Under the pieces are notes generated by a model. It saw only the letters and a list, made by a program, of their open reading frames with translations. It searched no databases and was not told the origin of the DNA. The translations under genes and the position numbers were made by a program. A stretch of 64,000 nt of DNA from an uncultured Muribaculaceae bacterium. GTDB lineage: Bacteria; Bacteroidota; Bacteroidia; Bacteroidales; Muribaculaceae. Positions within the stretch are counted from its first letter, which is position 1. Each line of letters opens with the position of its first letter. Location of the stretch: contig CAJUPZ010000007.1 of assembly GCA_910588065.1 (NCBI GenBank), forward strand, positions 48,954 through 112,953, in the 5' to 3' direction. This document shows positions 8,907 through 17,291 of this stretch, in pieces.

Positions 8907-9151
8907 AAACGACAGATAGTCAAGCATTTATGCTTGGCTATTGTCGTTTAAGGAGAGTAGAGATGAGAACGAGTAGAGTTCGTCATCGCGCAGCGCTTGC
9001 GTAGCAAGAATCTCGTCCTCTCCGCTAAAACGACAGATAGTCAAGTATTTATGCTTGACTATTGTCGTTTAAGGAGAGTAGAGATGAGAACGAGCAGAGT
9101 TCGTCATCGCGCAGCGCTTGCGTAGCAAGAATCTCGTCCTCTCCGCCAAAA
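8888..9151 (+). repeat. Tandem 121-bp repeats built on the tRNA-Ser 3' end
   Basis: Two tandem units (8888-9008 and 9009-9129) plus a 22-base start of a third (9130-9151). Each begins with the last bases of tRNA-Ser (AATCTCGTCCTCTCCGC). Each then holds a hairpin (around 8907-8950 and 9028-9071) and a second, looser inverted repeat. A further unit lies at 11514-11651 beyond hipBA1. The arrangement is what integrations at a tRNA gene leave behind. Small frames in the units are unlikely to be genes. Confidence 0.8.
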
Positions 9152-9607
9152 TCATTGCGAAAACCCTGTAAGTAGTTCACTTGCAGGGTTTTCTGTTTTT
9201 GGGCGTATGCCCTGAAATGCCACGAAAACGCCCCGTTTTGACATAGTTGTGCTACACAGATGCTACACGGCAAGAGAGCCGGAAAGCGTAGTCTATGGCT
9301 TTAAGCCATTGTCTATGCCCGTGGATTGCTGAACAAGCGGAGAGTGATGTGGCGGTCAAAAGTCCATACTACGCGGAGAAGTTAAGAACACGGGGTATAG
9401 CCTGAAAGTCTTGTGATGGAAAGCAGCGTCTCCGATGCTTCACCACGAGACGCATGAGATACCCGGTGTTTAGTCGGAGCCATAGGCGCAGTGCGGTCAA
9501 ATGGCATAAGGCTTCGCCCTTTGCTTTTTGACGGCATAACGCCGCCAACCCCTGACCGCCAAATCTCTCTCGGCTTTAGAATATCCTCAAAAAAAGCCCT
9601 TGAAATA
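9152..9607. other. Gene-free junction of the island
   Basis: About 455 bases with no convincing gene. It opens with a hairpin (AAAACCCTGTAAG ... CTTGCAGGGTTTT near 9159-9192) and then GTGCTACACAGATGCTACAC. The rest has several short inverted repeats and no ribosome-binding site. Its composition suggests decayed mobile-element end sequence. Frames across it, such as the minus-strand one at 9382-9744, run through repeats and a promoter and look spurious. Confidence 0.45.
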
Positions 9608-9652
9608 GTTGAAAAATGAACTATTATTGGTATATTTGCGGTATAATAGTTC
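9608..9652 (+). promoter_or_regulatory. hipBA1 promoter with overlapping operator
   Basis: The -7 box TATATTTG (9631-9638), with GTTG about 19 bases upstream, lies between the arms of an inverted repeat: GAACTATTA (9618-9626) and TAATAGTTC (9644-9652). Operators that straddle the promoter are typical of HipB-type autorepression. Binding by this HipB is inferred. Confidence 0.7.
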
Positions 9653-9666
9653 AAAATACAACCGTA

Positions 9667-10014
9667 ATGGACATCTATTCTTTGACTGATACATTGATCC
9701 AACAACGTATTGGTGATAAAATAAAGACTCTTAGGCTGCGTCAAAACATAACGCAGGCAAATCTTGCGTCTGATGCGCAGGTATCTCTGTCATCTGTCAA
9801 GAAAATAGAAAAAGGACAGATAGGTTCGTTTGATAGTCTGGTTAGAGTTCTTCGTGTTCTCGGTAAACTCGATGTTCTCCAACAACTGGTTGAGGAAGAA
9901 GAAATGAGTCCTAATGAATATTATGAATTTGTAAACTCTACAAAGAAAAAAAGTCGCCAACGTGCGACTTCAGTAAATAAAACCGCAAACGATAAAGAAG
10001 AATCAGAATGGTAG
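9667..10014 (+). CDS. HipB-like antitoxin/repressor, module 1
   Basis: A 115-residue Xre/HipB-type regulator. The start is placed at ATG 9667 (MDIYSLTDTL), because an upstream in-frame ATG at 9616 lies inside the operator. The HTH spans about residues 15-70 with TQANLASDAQVSLSSVKKIEKG as the helix-turn-helix. The tail is charged, with Lys/Arg. It overlaps hipA by seven bases. By family it should bind HipA and repress the operon through the palindrome at 9618-9652. Confidence 0.85.
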   Translation: MDIYSLTDTLIQQRIGDKIKTLRLRQNITQANLASDAQVSLSSVKKIEKGQIGSFDSLVRVLRVLGKLDVLQQLVEEEEMSPNEYYEFVNSTKKKSRQRATSVNKTANDKEESEW

Positions 10015-11288
10015 ATATAGCAAAAGTAAAACTATACGGCAATGATCTCGGCACCTTCCGCTGGGACGAAAGATATGCCGTGGCTCAATTTGAGTATGCC
10101 GATAGTTTTGTGGGCCGCGGCATAGAACCTGCCCCAATCATGATGCCGGTACGTGAAGGCAGGGTATATTCCTTTGGAGACATAGGCAAGGAAACTTTCA
10201 AGGGGCTGCCCGGAATGTTGGCGGACTCCTTGCCCGACACCTATGGTCGTGCGTTGTTTGAGCGATGGCTTGCCCTTACCGGACGTCAAAGCGGCAATCC
10301 GATAGAAACGCTATGTTTTTTTGGTAAGCGCTGCATGGGCGCATTGGAATTTGAGCCTGCTATGGATATGCCATACAATTCAAACACGCAGATAGAGATT
10401 GATACTCTCGTAAATGTGGCATCAGAGGCCTTGGCTGAGAAAAAAGATTTCGGTGCCAATCTTTCTGACGACAAGAAAGCGGCGATAGCTGAGATTGTGC
10501 GTCTCGGCACGTCGGCCGGAGGTCAGCGGGCAAAAGCAATCATTGCTTATAATAAAAACACGGGAGAAGTTCTGTCCGGTCAGGTTGACGCTCCCGCAGG
10601 ATTTGACTATTACCTGATAAAACTTGATGGAGTGACGGCAGAAGCCGGTTTCCGTGAAACTCAGAATTTCGGACGACTCGAATACTCATTTTACAGGTTG
10701 GTGAAAGAGTGCGGCATAGAGATGTCGGAATGCTCATTGATTGAAGAGAACGGTCGTGCCCATTTTCTTACCAAGCGCTTTGATCGCGTCAACGGGGAGA
10801 AAGTGCATATGCAAACCCTATGTGCTGTGGCTCATTATGACTATCGTCTGCTCAGAGCATATTCCTACGAACAGGCGTTCAATGTGATGCGCACACTTAG
10901 ATTGCCATACTCCCAAGCACAAGAGATGTTCCGAAGGATTGTGTTCAATGTGGTGGTCCGCAATCAGGATGACCATACCAAGAACATATCGTTCCTGATG
11001 GATAAGAATGGAAAATGGAGGTTGTCGCCGGCCTACGATATGGGATTTTCATATAATCCGGATGGGGGGTGGACATCGCAACATCAAATGTCAATAAACG
11101 GTAAGTTCGATGGTATTACCCGTAGTGACCTATTGGAGATTGCGAAAAGGAACAACATCAAGGAAGCCGCAGAAATAATTGACCAAATCAGCACAGTTGC
11201 CTCCGGCTGGGGAAGCATAGCCAGTGAGTGTGGAGTGCCGGACAAAATGATTGACGCGATAATGCCGCAATTCCAGTTCATGCACTGA
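10008..11288 (+). CDS. HipA-like serine/threonine kinase toxin, module 1
   Basis: A HipA-family kinase of 426 residues; family members phosphorylate aminoacyl-tRNA synthetases or related targets and cause growth arrest. The N-terminal subdomain has SLPDTYGRALFERW. The ATP/activation loop region is GTSAGGQRAKAI (around residue 168). The catalytic core is FLTKRFDR, then NQDDHTKNISFL and LSPAYDMGFSY, so both catalytic Asp residues are present. It is cotranslated with hipB1. The pair lies between tRNA-Ser-derived repeats and has lower G+C than its surroundings, consistent with transfer. Confidence 0.9.
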   Translation: MVDIAKVKLYGNDLGTFRWDERYAVAQFEYADSFVGRGIEPAPIMMPVREGRVYSFGDIGKETFKGLPGMLADSLPDTYGRALFERWLALTGRQSGNPIETLCFFGKRCMGALEFEPAMDMPYNSNTQIEIDTLVNVASEALAEKKDFGANLSDDKKAAIAEIVRLGTSAGGQRAKAIIAYNKNTGEVLSGQVDAPAGFDYYLIKLDGVTAEAGFRETQNFGRLEYSFYRLVKECGIEMSECSLIEENGRAHFLTKRFDRVNGEKVHMQTLCAVAHYDYRLLRAYSYEQAFNVMRTLRLPYSQAQEMFRRIVFNVVVRNQDDHTKNISFLMDKNGKWRLSPAYDMGFSYNPDGGWTSQHQMSINGKFDGITRSDLLEIAKRNNIKEAAEIIDQISTVASGWGSIASECGVPDKMIDAIMPQFQFMH

Positions 11289-11513
11289 CTTTTAGCAAAC
11301 ATTGCAAATATACATTCCGTATTTTTAACACTTTAGATAGGTTCTATTTAAGGATTTATTTGTACATTTTGCAATGTAACAGAGGAATAGGAGCAGACAT
11401 GCCGAGACATCGGATAGACTCCGTATGACACACTTGTGCTACAAGCGTACTACATACAGAAAGCAGTAATGACTAAGATGTTGGAAATTAGATTATTACC
11501 CAATGGGATCTAA

Positions 11514-11651
11514 AATCGTCCTCTCCCCCAAAAACGATAGGTAGTCAAGCATTTATGCTTGACTACCTATCGCTTAAGGAGAGTAGAGATGAGAACGAGT
11601 AGAGTTCGTCATCGCGCAGCGCTTGCGTAGCAAGAATCTCGTCCTCTCCGC
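11514..11651 (+). repeat. Distal 121-bp tRNA-Ser-derived repeat
   Basis: This matches the units at 8888-9129: AATCGTCCTCTCC, a hairpin, then the second half and another copy of the tRNA 3' end (AATCTCGTCCTCTCCG, 11635-11650). Its hairpin is a perfect 17-bp stem whose sequence differs from the left copies by paired changes. With the left copies it brackets hipBA1. Confidence 0.8.
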
Positions 11652-11875
11652 ACCACGCTGTGGTGCGGCTGTGTGTCCTCTCTCTTCTTGCGCCCACGGT
11701 CACCGCGGGTGATGAGCGCAGGATGCGCGATGCCGTCAGAAACCCCAGCACGAGCGCGCAGCGCGAGGCCTGGGGATAGACGGCCAAGTTAGACAGGGAG
11801 CATAGGATATGCGATGCTGTAGTTGCAGCTACTCCCCCAGCTATCTGTAAAAGCATAAGGCAGCTCTCTATTGCC
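11652..11875. repeat. Mosaic palindromic intergenic repeat
   Basis: This stretch contains CACCACGCTGTGGTG, CACCGCGGGTGATGAGCGC, GCAGGATGCGC and the module CCAGCACGAGCGCGCAGCGC. Bases 11732-11822 recur almost exactly at 14027-14117. No coding signal is seen. Confidence 0.65.
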
Positions 11876-12030
11876 GCCCCAACTTGATGTCACATTTTGT
11901 AATTTCAAGTTATAGTCTTGACTTGAGGTGTAAATTTTGCACCTCAAGTTTGATGTTGCAATTAGAGACGTCAGGTTTGACCCTTCTATACGGCGTGATT
12001 CGTTATACTTTTGTCTGCTTGATAATCCAA

Positions 12031-12945
12031 TTAAAGTGTTTCGAGTATTATAGACGGGGCTATCTCCATTTTTGAGAATGCGAAGAGCTTTTTGCCGAGG
12101 TCTTTGATAGATGCCCCTATGTGATAGAGGGTATCATCAATAATCAGGAAACGATCATGGATGCCTGCCACATACTTTATCTCTATTGGAGCATATTGGC
12201 GGTTGTGGCGTTGCAAATCAAGGCGTATTTGCTTTGAACGCTCAGCATCTGTGTAAATGACAGATTCAACTCCGGTTTTCCGCTTGTCAAACAAAGTCAG
12301 AACAGTTTCATCCACATAATTGTCAATGAGAATAATCCTTTTATCTGCGGACTTTACGAGGTCGCAAACAAATTTGTATGCATCGAATATCTGACCGTTA
12401 AAGAAAACGCCTTCTACCGGAGGAAGTGATGTTCTGACAAAGAAATCTACTTTGTCCGTGAGTTCGTCAAGCCGGCGGTCATGCTCAGAGAGTCGGTGGT
12501 CAATGCGCGACTCCATGTGCAGCAGGCGTTGATTCACGCTATAACCCCGGAGCAGATACTCCTTCAGCACCTTATTCGCCCACTGACGGAACTGGGTGGC
12601 ATTGATACTGTTAACCCGGTAGCCAACAGATAAAATTGCATCCAAATTATAAAATTTAGTCCGGTAATTTTTACCGTCTGCGGCAGTTAGTTCCAAAATG
12701 GAACATACTGAATCCTCATCTAACTCTCCTGATTTGAATATGTTGGATAAGTGTTTAGTGATAGCAGGGCGTTTCGTTCCAAACAGCTCAGCTATCTGGG
12801 GCTGAGTCAACCACACGGTTTCTTTATCCACTCTGACATCTAATGAAAACGTAGAGTTTGGTTGATAAAGAATTATCTCATTATCGGCAGAGGGATTATT
12901 GCTGACAATCCTATTTTCGTGAGTGCTTTTATCGTTGTTATCCAT
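12031..12945 (-). CDS. RhuM-family protein with PLD-like tail, copy A
   Basis: A 304-residue protein of the virulence RhuM family. The N-terminal part has a winged-helix-like segment (VWLTQPQIAELFGTKRPAIT, residues ~44-63), followed by the RhuM core with YNLDAILSVGYRVNS and FRQWANKVLKEYLLRGY. A predicted coiled segment (HRLSEHDRRLDELTDKV) leads to a C-terminal domain resembling phospholipase-D folds: IHDRFLIIDD is an HxKx4D-like motif with Arg for Lys, then GASIKDLG. Residues 30-116 differ from copy B and the rest is the same. Family function is unsettled (DNA binding or antirepressor-like). Confidence 0.8.
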   Translation of the reverse strand: MDNNDKSTHENRIVSNNPSADNEIILYQPNSTFSLDVRVDKETVWLTQPQIAELFGTKRPAITKHLSNIFKSGELDEDSVCSILELTAADGKNYRTKFYNLDAILSVGYRVNSINATQFRQWANKVLKEYLLRGYSVNQRLLHMESRIDHRLSEHDRRLDELTDKVDFFVRTSLPPVEGVFFNGQIFDAYKFVCDLVKSADKRIILIDNYVDETVLTLFDKRKTGVESVIYTDAERSKQIRLDLQRHNRQYAPIEIKYVAGIHDRFLIIDDTLYHIGASIKDLGKKLFAFSKMEIAPSIILETL

Positions 12946-12964
12946 GTTAGAGGCTTATTGTTTG

Positions 12965-12972
12965 CAAATCTA
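12965..12972 (-). promoter_or_regulatory. -7 element of RhuM copy A
   Basis: TAGATTTG on the minus strand, 20 bases before the start codon. The same box occurs before copy B at 15399-15406 because the promoter was duplicated with the gene. Confidence 0.5.
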
Positions 12973-13197
12973 CGAAAATAATCGGAAATTAGTGAGATTA
13001 GGTAACTGCGCTTCACGTCACCGCACCGCGTCGCGGTGCTCAGGGAGATAGCCTGGAGTACGGGAGTACCGCGACCGCCACCCGGGAAATGCGCCCATAG
13101 GGTAGATGCTCCCGTCAGGGTCACACCCCTGTATAGAGAATTTCTCAAATCATCACCTTTCGCCCCCACACCTTCAAGGCGTTAAGATAATTTTATA

Positions 13198-13244
13198 AAA
13201 ATTAATCAATATTATATGGGGGGGGGTAAAAAATATTAATTTTG
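13198..13244 (+). promoter_or_regulatory. Promoter with G9 tract before the beta-barrel gene
   Basis: The -7 box TAATTTTG (13237-13244) is preceded, after ten bases, by nine G residues (13218-13226). The tract lies in the expected spacer between -33 and -7. AAAATTAAT (13198-13206) and ATTAATTTT flank it as an inverted repeat. The leader to the ATG is about 45 bases. Confidence 0.6.
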
Positions 13245-13296
13245 CAACATGGAATTAAACTTATGTTAATCAATACATCTATTTAAAATCTGTTTT

Positions 13297-13947
13297 ATGA
13301 AAAAAGTTTTGTTATGCGCACTCGTTACGCTTTTCGCAGCAGGAGCTAACGCACAGGTTTCAGGGTGGGATAGTAGCGCACCTGAAAAGAAAGTTACTAT
13401 TGGGCCGCGTGTAGGTCTAAATATTTCCAGCGTTACAGGTGATGTTGAAGATATAAAGTCTAAAGTGGGTTTCAATGTGGGAGCCGCTGTTGATTTCAAT
13501 ATCGTAAAGAGCTTTTCAATCACTACCGGTTTGTTTTACTCAACAAAAGGTGCCAAGAGCGAATGGAAGGACGATGAGCTTACTGAAAAAAATACTGTGA
13601 ATGTTGGATATCTTGAACTTCCGGTGTACGCTTCTTACCGCTTGAACTTTAATGAGAGTTCACAGCTCCAAGTGAATTTCGGTCCCTATTTTGCGTATGG
13701 AGTAAACGGTAAGTCAACATATGAATACAAGTATTTGGATGAAACCGAAAAGGAAAAAGAGGATGTGTTTGGTGATGATGGATACCTGAACCGCTTCGAT
13801 TGCGGTCTGGGTGTGGGCGTGTCCTATGTCATCAAGAACGTGTATGTAGGTCTGAACTACCAGTTTGGTCTTACAAATCTGGCCAAGGATAGCGACGACA
13901 AAATCAAAAACAGCAACTTCGGAATATCCGTTGGATATAATTTCTAA
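13297..13947 (+). CDS. Outer-membrane beta-barrel protein (OMP_b-brl_2 type)
   Basis: A 216-residue exported protein. The signal peptide (MKKVLLCALVTLFAAGANAQ) precedes alternating amphipathic strands such as VTIGPRVGLNISSVTG, FGPYFAYGV and VYVGLNYQFGLTNL, ending in an aromatic C-terminus (SVGYNF) as in barrel proteins. It resembles the PorT/outer-membrane beta-barrel families of Bacteroidota. Function unknown. It lies between two RhuM copies, so recombination between those direct repeats would delete it. Expression may depend on the G9 tract in its promoter. Confidence 0.82.
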   Translation: MKKVLLCALVTLFAAGANAQVSGWDSSAPEKKVTIGPRVGLNISSVTGDVEDIKSKVGFNVGAAVDFNIVKSFSITTGLFYSTKGAKSEWKDDELTEKNTVNVGYLELPVYASYRLNFNESSQLQVNFGPYFAYGVNGKSTYEYKYLDETEKEKEDVFGDDGYLNRFDCGLGVGVSYVIKNVYVGLNYQFGLTNLAKDSDDKIKNSNFGISVGYNF

Positions 13948-13983
13948 CAATCAATAAGTAATAAGAGATTAATATAAGTTGAT

Positions 13984-14012
13984 TGGGCCGTGTCAGAACT
14001 GGACACGGCCCA
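13984..14012 (+). terminator. Hairpin after the beta-barrel gene
   Basis: A perfect 11-bp stem TGGGCCGTGTC (13984-13994) / GACACGGCCCA (14002-14012) with a 7-base loop, then TTT. It lies 37 bases after the stop. Confidence 0.75.
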
Positions 14013-14026
14013 TTTAGCATAGTGGA

Positions 14027-14309
14027 GCCGTCAGAAACCCCAGCACGAGCGCACAGCGCGAGGCCTGGGGATAGACGGCCAAGCTAGACAGGGAGCATAG
14101 GATATGCGATGCTGTGGTGTGAGGTCCGCCACACGGCATCGCCTCTCTCGAGGCTCCGAGGAGAGAAGGGCGCTCTCCTCCCCCAGGCCTCGCGCTACGC
14201 GCTCGTGCCGGGGTTGCATATCACATCCGTTCCCCGAACCTCAGACGTCTCCGACGCCATCACCGCAGTGTGGTGCACAGGCAGATAGCTAGTGGTAGCT
14301 TTCTATTGC
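14027..14309. repeat. Mosaic palindromic intergenic repeat
   Basis: Bases 14027-14117 duplicate 11732-11822. The rest contains GCCTCTCTCGAGGCTCCGAGG, CCTCGCGCTACGCGCTCGTG and GACGTCTCCGACGCC modules that recur near 30.1, 48.3 and 63.7 kb. No gene is seen. Confidence 0.65.
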
Positions 14310-15509
14310 GCCCCAACTTGATGTCACATTTTGTAATTTCAAGTTATAGTCTTGACTTGAGGTGTAAATTTTGCACCTCAAGTTTGATGTTGCAATTAGA
14401 GACGTCAGGTTTGACCCTTCTATACGGCGTGATTCGTTATACTTTTGTCTGCTTGATAATCCAATTAAAGTGTTTCGAGTATTATAGACGGGGCTATCTC
14501 CATTTTTGAGAATGCGAAGAGCTTTTTGCCGAGGTCTTTGATAGATGCCCCTATGTGATAGAGGGTATCATCAATAATCAGGAAACGATCATGGATGCCT
14601 GCCACATACTTTATCTCTATTGGAGCATATTGGCGGTTGTGGCGTTGCAAATCAAGGCGTATTTGCTTTGAACGCTCAGCATCTGTGTAAATGACAGATT
14701 CAACTCCGGTTTTCCGCTTGTCAAACAAAGTCAGAACAGTTTCATCCACATAATTGTCAATGAGAATAATCCTTTTATCTGCGGACTTTACGAGGTCGCA
14801 AACAAATTTGTATGCATCGAATATCTGACCGTTAAAGAAAACGCCTTCTACCGGAGGAAGTGATGTTCTGACAAAGAAATCTACTTTGTCCGTGAGTTCG
14901 TCAAGCCGGCGGTCATGCTCAGAGAGTCGGTGGTCAATGCGCGACTCCATGTGCAGCAGGCGTTGATTCACGCTATAACCCCGGAGCAGATACTCCTTCA
15001 GTACCTTATTCGCCCACTGACGGAACTGGGTACCTCTCAAGGACTTGACTCTATATCCAACGGAGATGATTACGTCAAGACTATAATATTTGGTCCGATA
15101 GCGTTTGCCGTCTGCGGCAGTTGTCAAGTAATCCTTGACAACTGAAATGCGCTGTAATTCGCCTTCCTTGAAAATGTTATTGATGTGAAGGCTGATATTT
15201 TGCTTAGTAGATTGAAACAAATCAACCATCTGAGCCTGTGTTAGCCACACTGTTTCATTCTCCACTCTCACATCCAGGGCAAGAGTGGAATCTGGTTGAT
15301 AAAGAATTATCTCATTATCGGCAGAGGGATTATTGCTGACAATCCTATTTTCGTGAGTGCTTTTATCGTTGTTATCCATGTTAGAGGCTTATTGTTTGCA
15401 AATCTACGAAAATAATTGGAAATTAGTGAGATTAGGTAACTGCGCTTCACGTCACCGCATCCCAACGCGGTGCTCAGGGAGATAGCTTGAGGTAAGGGAG
15501 CACCGCGAC
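14310..15509. repeat. 1.2-kb direct duplication, copy B
   Basis: The second unit of the duplication at 11876-13075 (offset 2434). Flanks and the 3' half of the gene are essentially identical. Bases 15032-15292 carry the alternative recognition segment. Confidence 0.85.
14465..15379 (-). CDS. RhuM-family protein with PLD-like tail, copy B
   Basis: A 304-residue paralogue of the gene at 12031. Residues 1-29 and 117-304 match copy A. Between them the winged-helix segment reads VWLTQAQMVDLFQSTKQNIS, followed by HINNIFKEGELQRISVVKDY and a different RhuM core (YYSLDVIISVGYRVKSLRGT). The exchanged block has exactly the same length, so the fold is kept while specificity presumably changes. The gene has its own copy of the promoter. 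The C-terminal IHDRFLIIDD motif is retained. Confidence 0.8.
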   Translation of the reverse strand: MDNNDKSTHENRIVSNNPSADNEIILYQPDSTLALDVRVENETVWLTQAQMVDLFQSTKQNISLHINNIFKEGELQRISVVKDYLTTAADGKRYRTKYYSLDVIISVGYRVKSLRGTQFRQWANKVLKEYLLRGYSVNQRLLHMESRIDHRLSEHDRRLDELTDKVDFFVRTSLPPVEGVFFNGQIFDAYKFVCDLVKSADKRIILIDNYVDETVLTLFDKRKTGVESVIYTDAERSKQIRLDLQRHNRQYAPIEIKYVAGIHDRFLIIDDTLYHIGASIKDLGKKLFAFSKMEIAPSIILETL

Positions 15510-15580
15510 CGCCACCCGGGAAATGCACCCACCAAGCCAGATGACCCCGTAGGGAGTCGACCCTATTGGACCGGCGGCAT

Positions 15581-15639
15581 GTTCTTTGCCATTGTCTATA
15601 ATTCAAGGTGCAGAGCGGCTACGCCGATGACTTTGCCAT
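15581..15639. repeat. 59-bp direct repeat, left copy (hipB2 leader remnant)
   Basis: This matches 17280-17338 at 57 of 59 positions. On the minus strand it reproduces the hipB2 leader and first four codons (MAKN) and then runs into MPPVQ and a stop. So it is a severed copy of a hipB start placed downstream of hipA2. Confidence 0.8.
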
Positions 15640-15713
15640 TGCTTTTATGTTTTAGGTCAGAGTTATGAGTGATGAACTATGAGGCTTACCACTTCCTCAC
15701 CCTGACTTATTGC

Positions 15714-16967
15714 TTAAATTAACCATTTGTCGATTCTTGGAGCGAACGTGTTGATGTCGCGTTGGGGTATGCCGAGCCTTTGGGCTTCGGTTTGCCATGA
15801 CTTCATCGCTCCAACCACTTCTGAAATAATAACTCTGCCCTTTGACTTAGACAGCATATAATCATCGGCAGACTCTAAAAGGAGATTCAAGTTTGATTCG
15901 TTTGTCGAGCGATTTATCAGCAGGCTCTGGTTTTCTTGAAGCGTAGGGTTGATGTCGTATGCCGGCGACAGTTCCCACCCTTTTCTTGTCAGCAGAAAAC
16001 CATGGTTACGGAAATGATCGTCAGAGTTGCCGACTATGATGAAGAATGCAACACGTCTGTAGAGTTCTTCAAGATCATGCACCACGTTGCTTCCATGCTG
16101 AACGATGAAATCTACAATGTCGGGATAACCGAATCCGGTTGAAGCATTGTCGCCATCTTCAAGGCCGAGCAATGTCAGAGCCGAAGCGAAATGTATCCGC
16201 TTCCCTCCATCGTTGCGGTCGAATCTTTGTGAAAGAAGTACGTGGTGATTTTGACCATTTATAATCTTTGTCTTGGCTACATTCAATCCTGCCTTAAGCC
16301 CCATGATGTGGCATAAATGTTCCCAGAGTGCAACGTCATAATCATCCTTGCGTGAAGGAAATTTCGCCACGGTTAATTTCCCATCCTCGTCAACGACTGT
16401 AGCTTTGGGTCTTGCGCCGCCAAGCGAAGTGCCGGGATGAATAAGTTGCACGAGCCATTTCTTTGCCGGAAGTTGCTGCTTCTCCTCACTCGCCTCAATT
16501 TCATGTGCAGCGTGCATCAACTCTCTGACGCTTGCCAATGGTGGTACGCGCATATTCGGATCCGCATTTATAAATTCACCACCTTTTGTCTTGGCGAAAC
16601 GAAAGCCACCCATTCGGGAAGCATCATCTATGCCCATAAGGTAGTCGAATGAAGTCAATCGTCTTACCGGTCGCTTTTCGTCAGCGGCGGCTATCTGTTC
16701 TCGGCGATTAAGCAATGTGCGGCCCCAGCGGTCAGGCAACGCATCAGAAAAGCAAGCGAAGATATCACGCTCCGGACGGGTATATTGTACGCCCGGAAAA
16801 TTCTGCATATCTTCGCTCAGGAAGATGTCACCATATTTGGCAAGCCACCCCTTGTCATACGAAAAAGAATAAGTCTCATTGCCGCGCACTGAATCAAACG
16901 ACAATTCTCCAATTAGTGTTGGTTTATCCAACCAATCGAAATCTCCGTAAACAAATAACTTCTCCAT
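15714..16967 (-). CDS. HipA-like kinase toxin, module 2
   Basis: A HipA-family kinase of 417 residues from a different subgroup than module 1. It shows the N-terminal HipA_N region (LIGELSFD ... SYDKGWLAK), SDALPDRWGRTLLNRREQ, the loop GTSLGGARPKATV, HHVLLSQRFDRNDGGKRI, and the catalytic NSDDHFRNHGFL and LSPAYDINPT. All key residues are present, so it is probably active. It lies three bases downstream of hipB2. Both hip modules are in the same island but point in opposite directions and share little sequence. Confidence 0.9.
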   Translation of the reverse strand: MEKLFVYGDFDWLDKPTLIGELSFDSVRGNETYSFSYDKGWLAKYGDIFLSEDMQNFPGVQYTRPERDIFACFSDALPDRWGRTLLNRREQIAAADEKRPVRRLTSFDYLMGIDDASRMGGFRFAKTKGGEFINADPNMRVPPLASVRELMHAAHEIEASEEKQQLPAKKWLVQLIHPGTSLGGARPKATVVDEDGKLTVAKFPSRKDDYDVALWEHLCHIMGLKAGLNVAKTKIINGQNHHVLLSQRFDRNDGGKRIHFASALTLLGLEDGDNASTGFGYPDIVDFIVQHGSNVVHDLEELYRRVAFFIIVGNSDDHFRNHGFLLTRKGWELSPAYDINPTLQENQSLLINRSTNESNLNLLLESADDYMLSKSKGRVIISEVVGAMKSWQTEAQRLGIPQRDINTFAPRIDKWLI

Positions 16968-16970
16968 GAC

Positions 16971-17291
16971 TTATTCTTTTTTAGATGCTCTGGTCCTATG
17001 TTTTAAGGACAAATCCTGGAGGTTGCGGCCAAGAGTATCTTCCTTGGCGACCAATAGCAAATCATCATCAAGCTGGAGGGCATATAGCACACGGGCATAA
17101 ATGCCGATTGAAACTGTAGGCGAACCTTTCTCAATTCTCGCAAGAGTCAATGGAGAACAGGTGGCTCGTTCAGCCACCTGCGCTATCGACAGATTGCGGC
17201 GGAGCCGGGCGAGCTTGATCTGCTCACCCATCAATTCCATTTTCTGCTCCAGTTTACGGGGCAACTTGGTTCCCATCGTGTTCTTTGCCAT
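16971..17291 (-). CDS. HipB-like antitoxin, module 2
   Basis: A 106-residue Xre-family repressor. The HTH lies around residues 24-75 (EQIKLARLRRNLSIAQVAER, then CSPLTLARIEKG). The tail is basic (KHRTRASKKE). The start ATG 17291 follows a 47-base segment that is part of the 59-bp repeat. Within that leader a six-codon frame (MAKSSA) precedes the gene. By family it neutralises hipA2 and represses the operon. Confidence 0.85.
   Translation of the reverse strand: MAKNTMGTKLPRKLEQKMELMGEQIKLARLRRNLSIAQVAERATCSPLTLARIEKGSPTVSIGIYARVLYALQLDDDLLLVAKEDTLGRNLQDLSLKHRTRASKKE

Larger units (their letters stand above)
11876..13075. repeat. 1.2-kb direct duplication, copy A
   Basis: A unit containing the first RhuM gene, its 3' region and its promoter. 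It matches 14310-15509 at a constant offset of 2434 bases. Identity is near complete except for 12598-12858, which is replaced by an unrelated-looking variant of the same length, and the last ~60 bases. Downstream of the gene it holds the hairpin ACTTGAGGTG (11921-11930) / CACCTCAAGT (11940-11949). Confidence 0.85.

Noticed and set aside
8888..9151. CRISPR array
   Set aside because: The units are 121 bp in direct tandem, begin with tRNA sequence, and there are no unique spacers or cas genes.
9049..9273. 74-codon minus-strand frame across the tRNA-linked repeats
   Set aside because: It recurs wherever the repeat recurs (also inside 11563-11856), has no ribosome-binding site, and reads through the tRNA-derived segment.
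9382..9744. 120-codon minus-strand frame opposite hipB1
   Set aside because: It starts inside hipB1 and crosses its operator and promoter. Composition is unlike a protein and hipB1 is clearly real.
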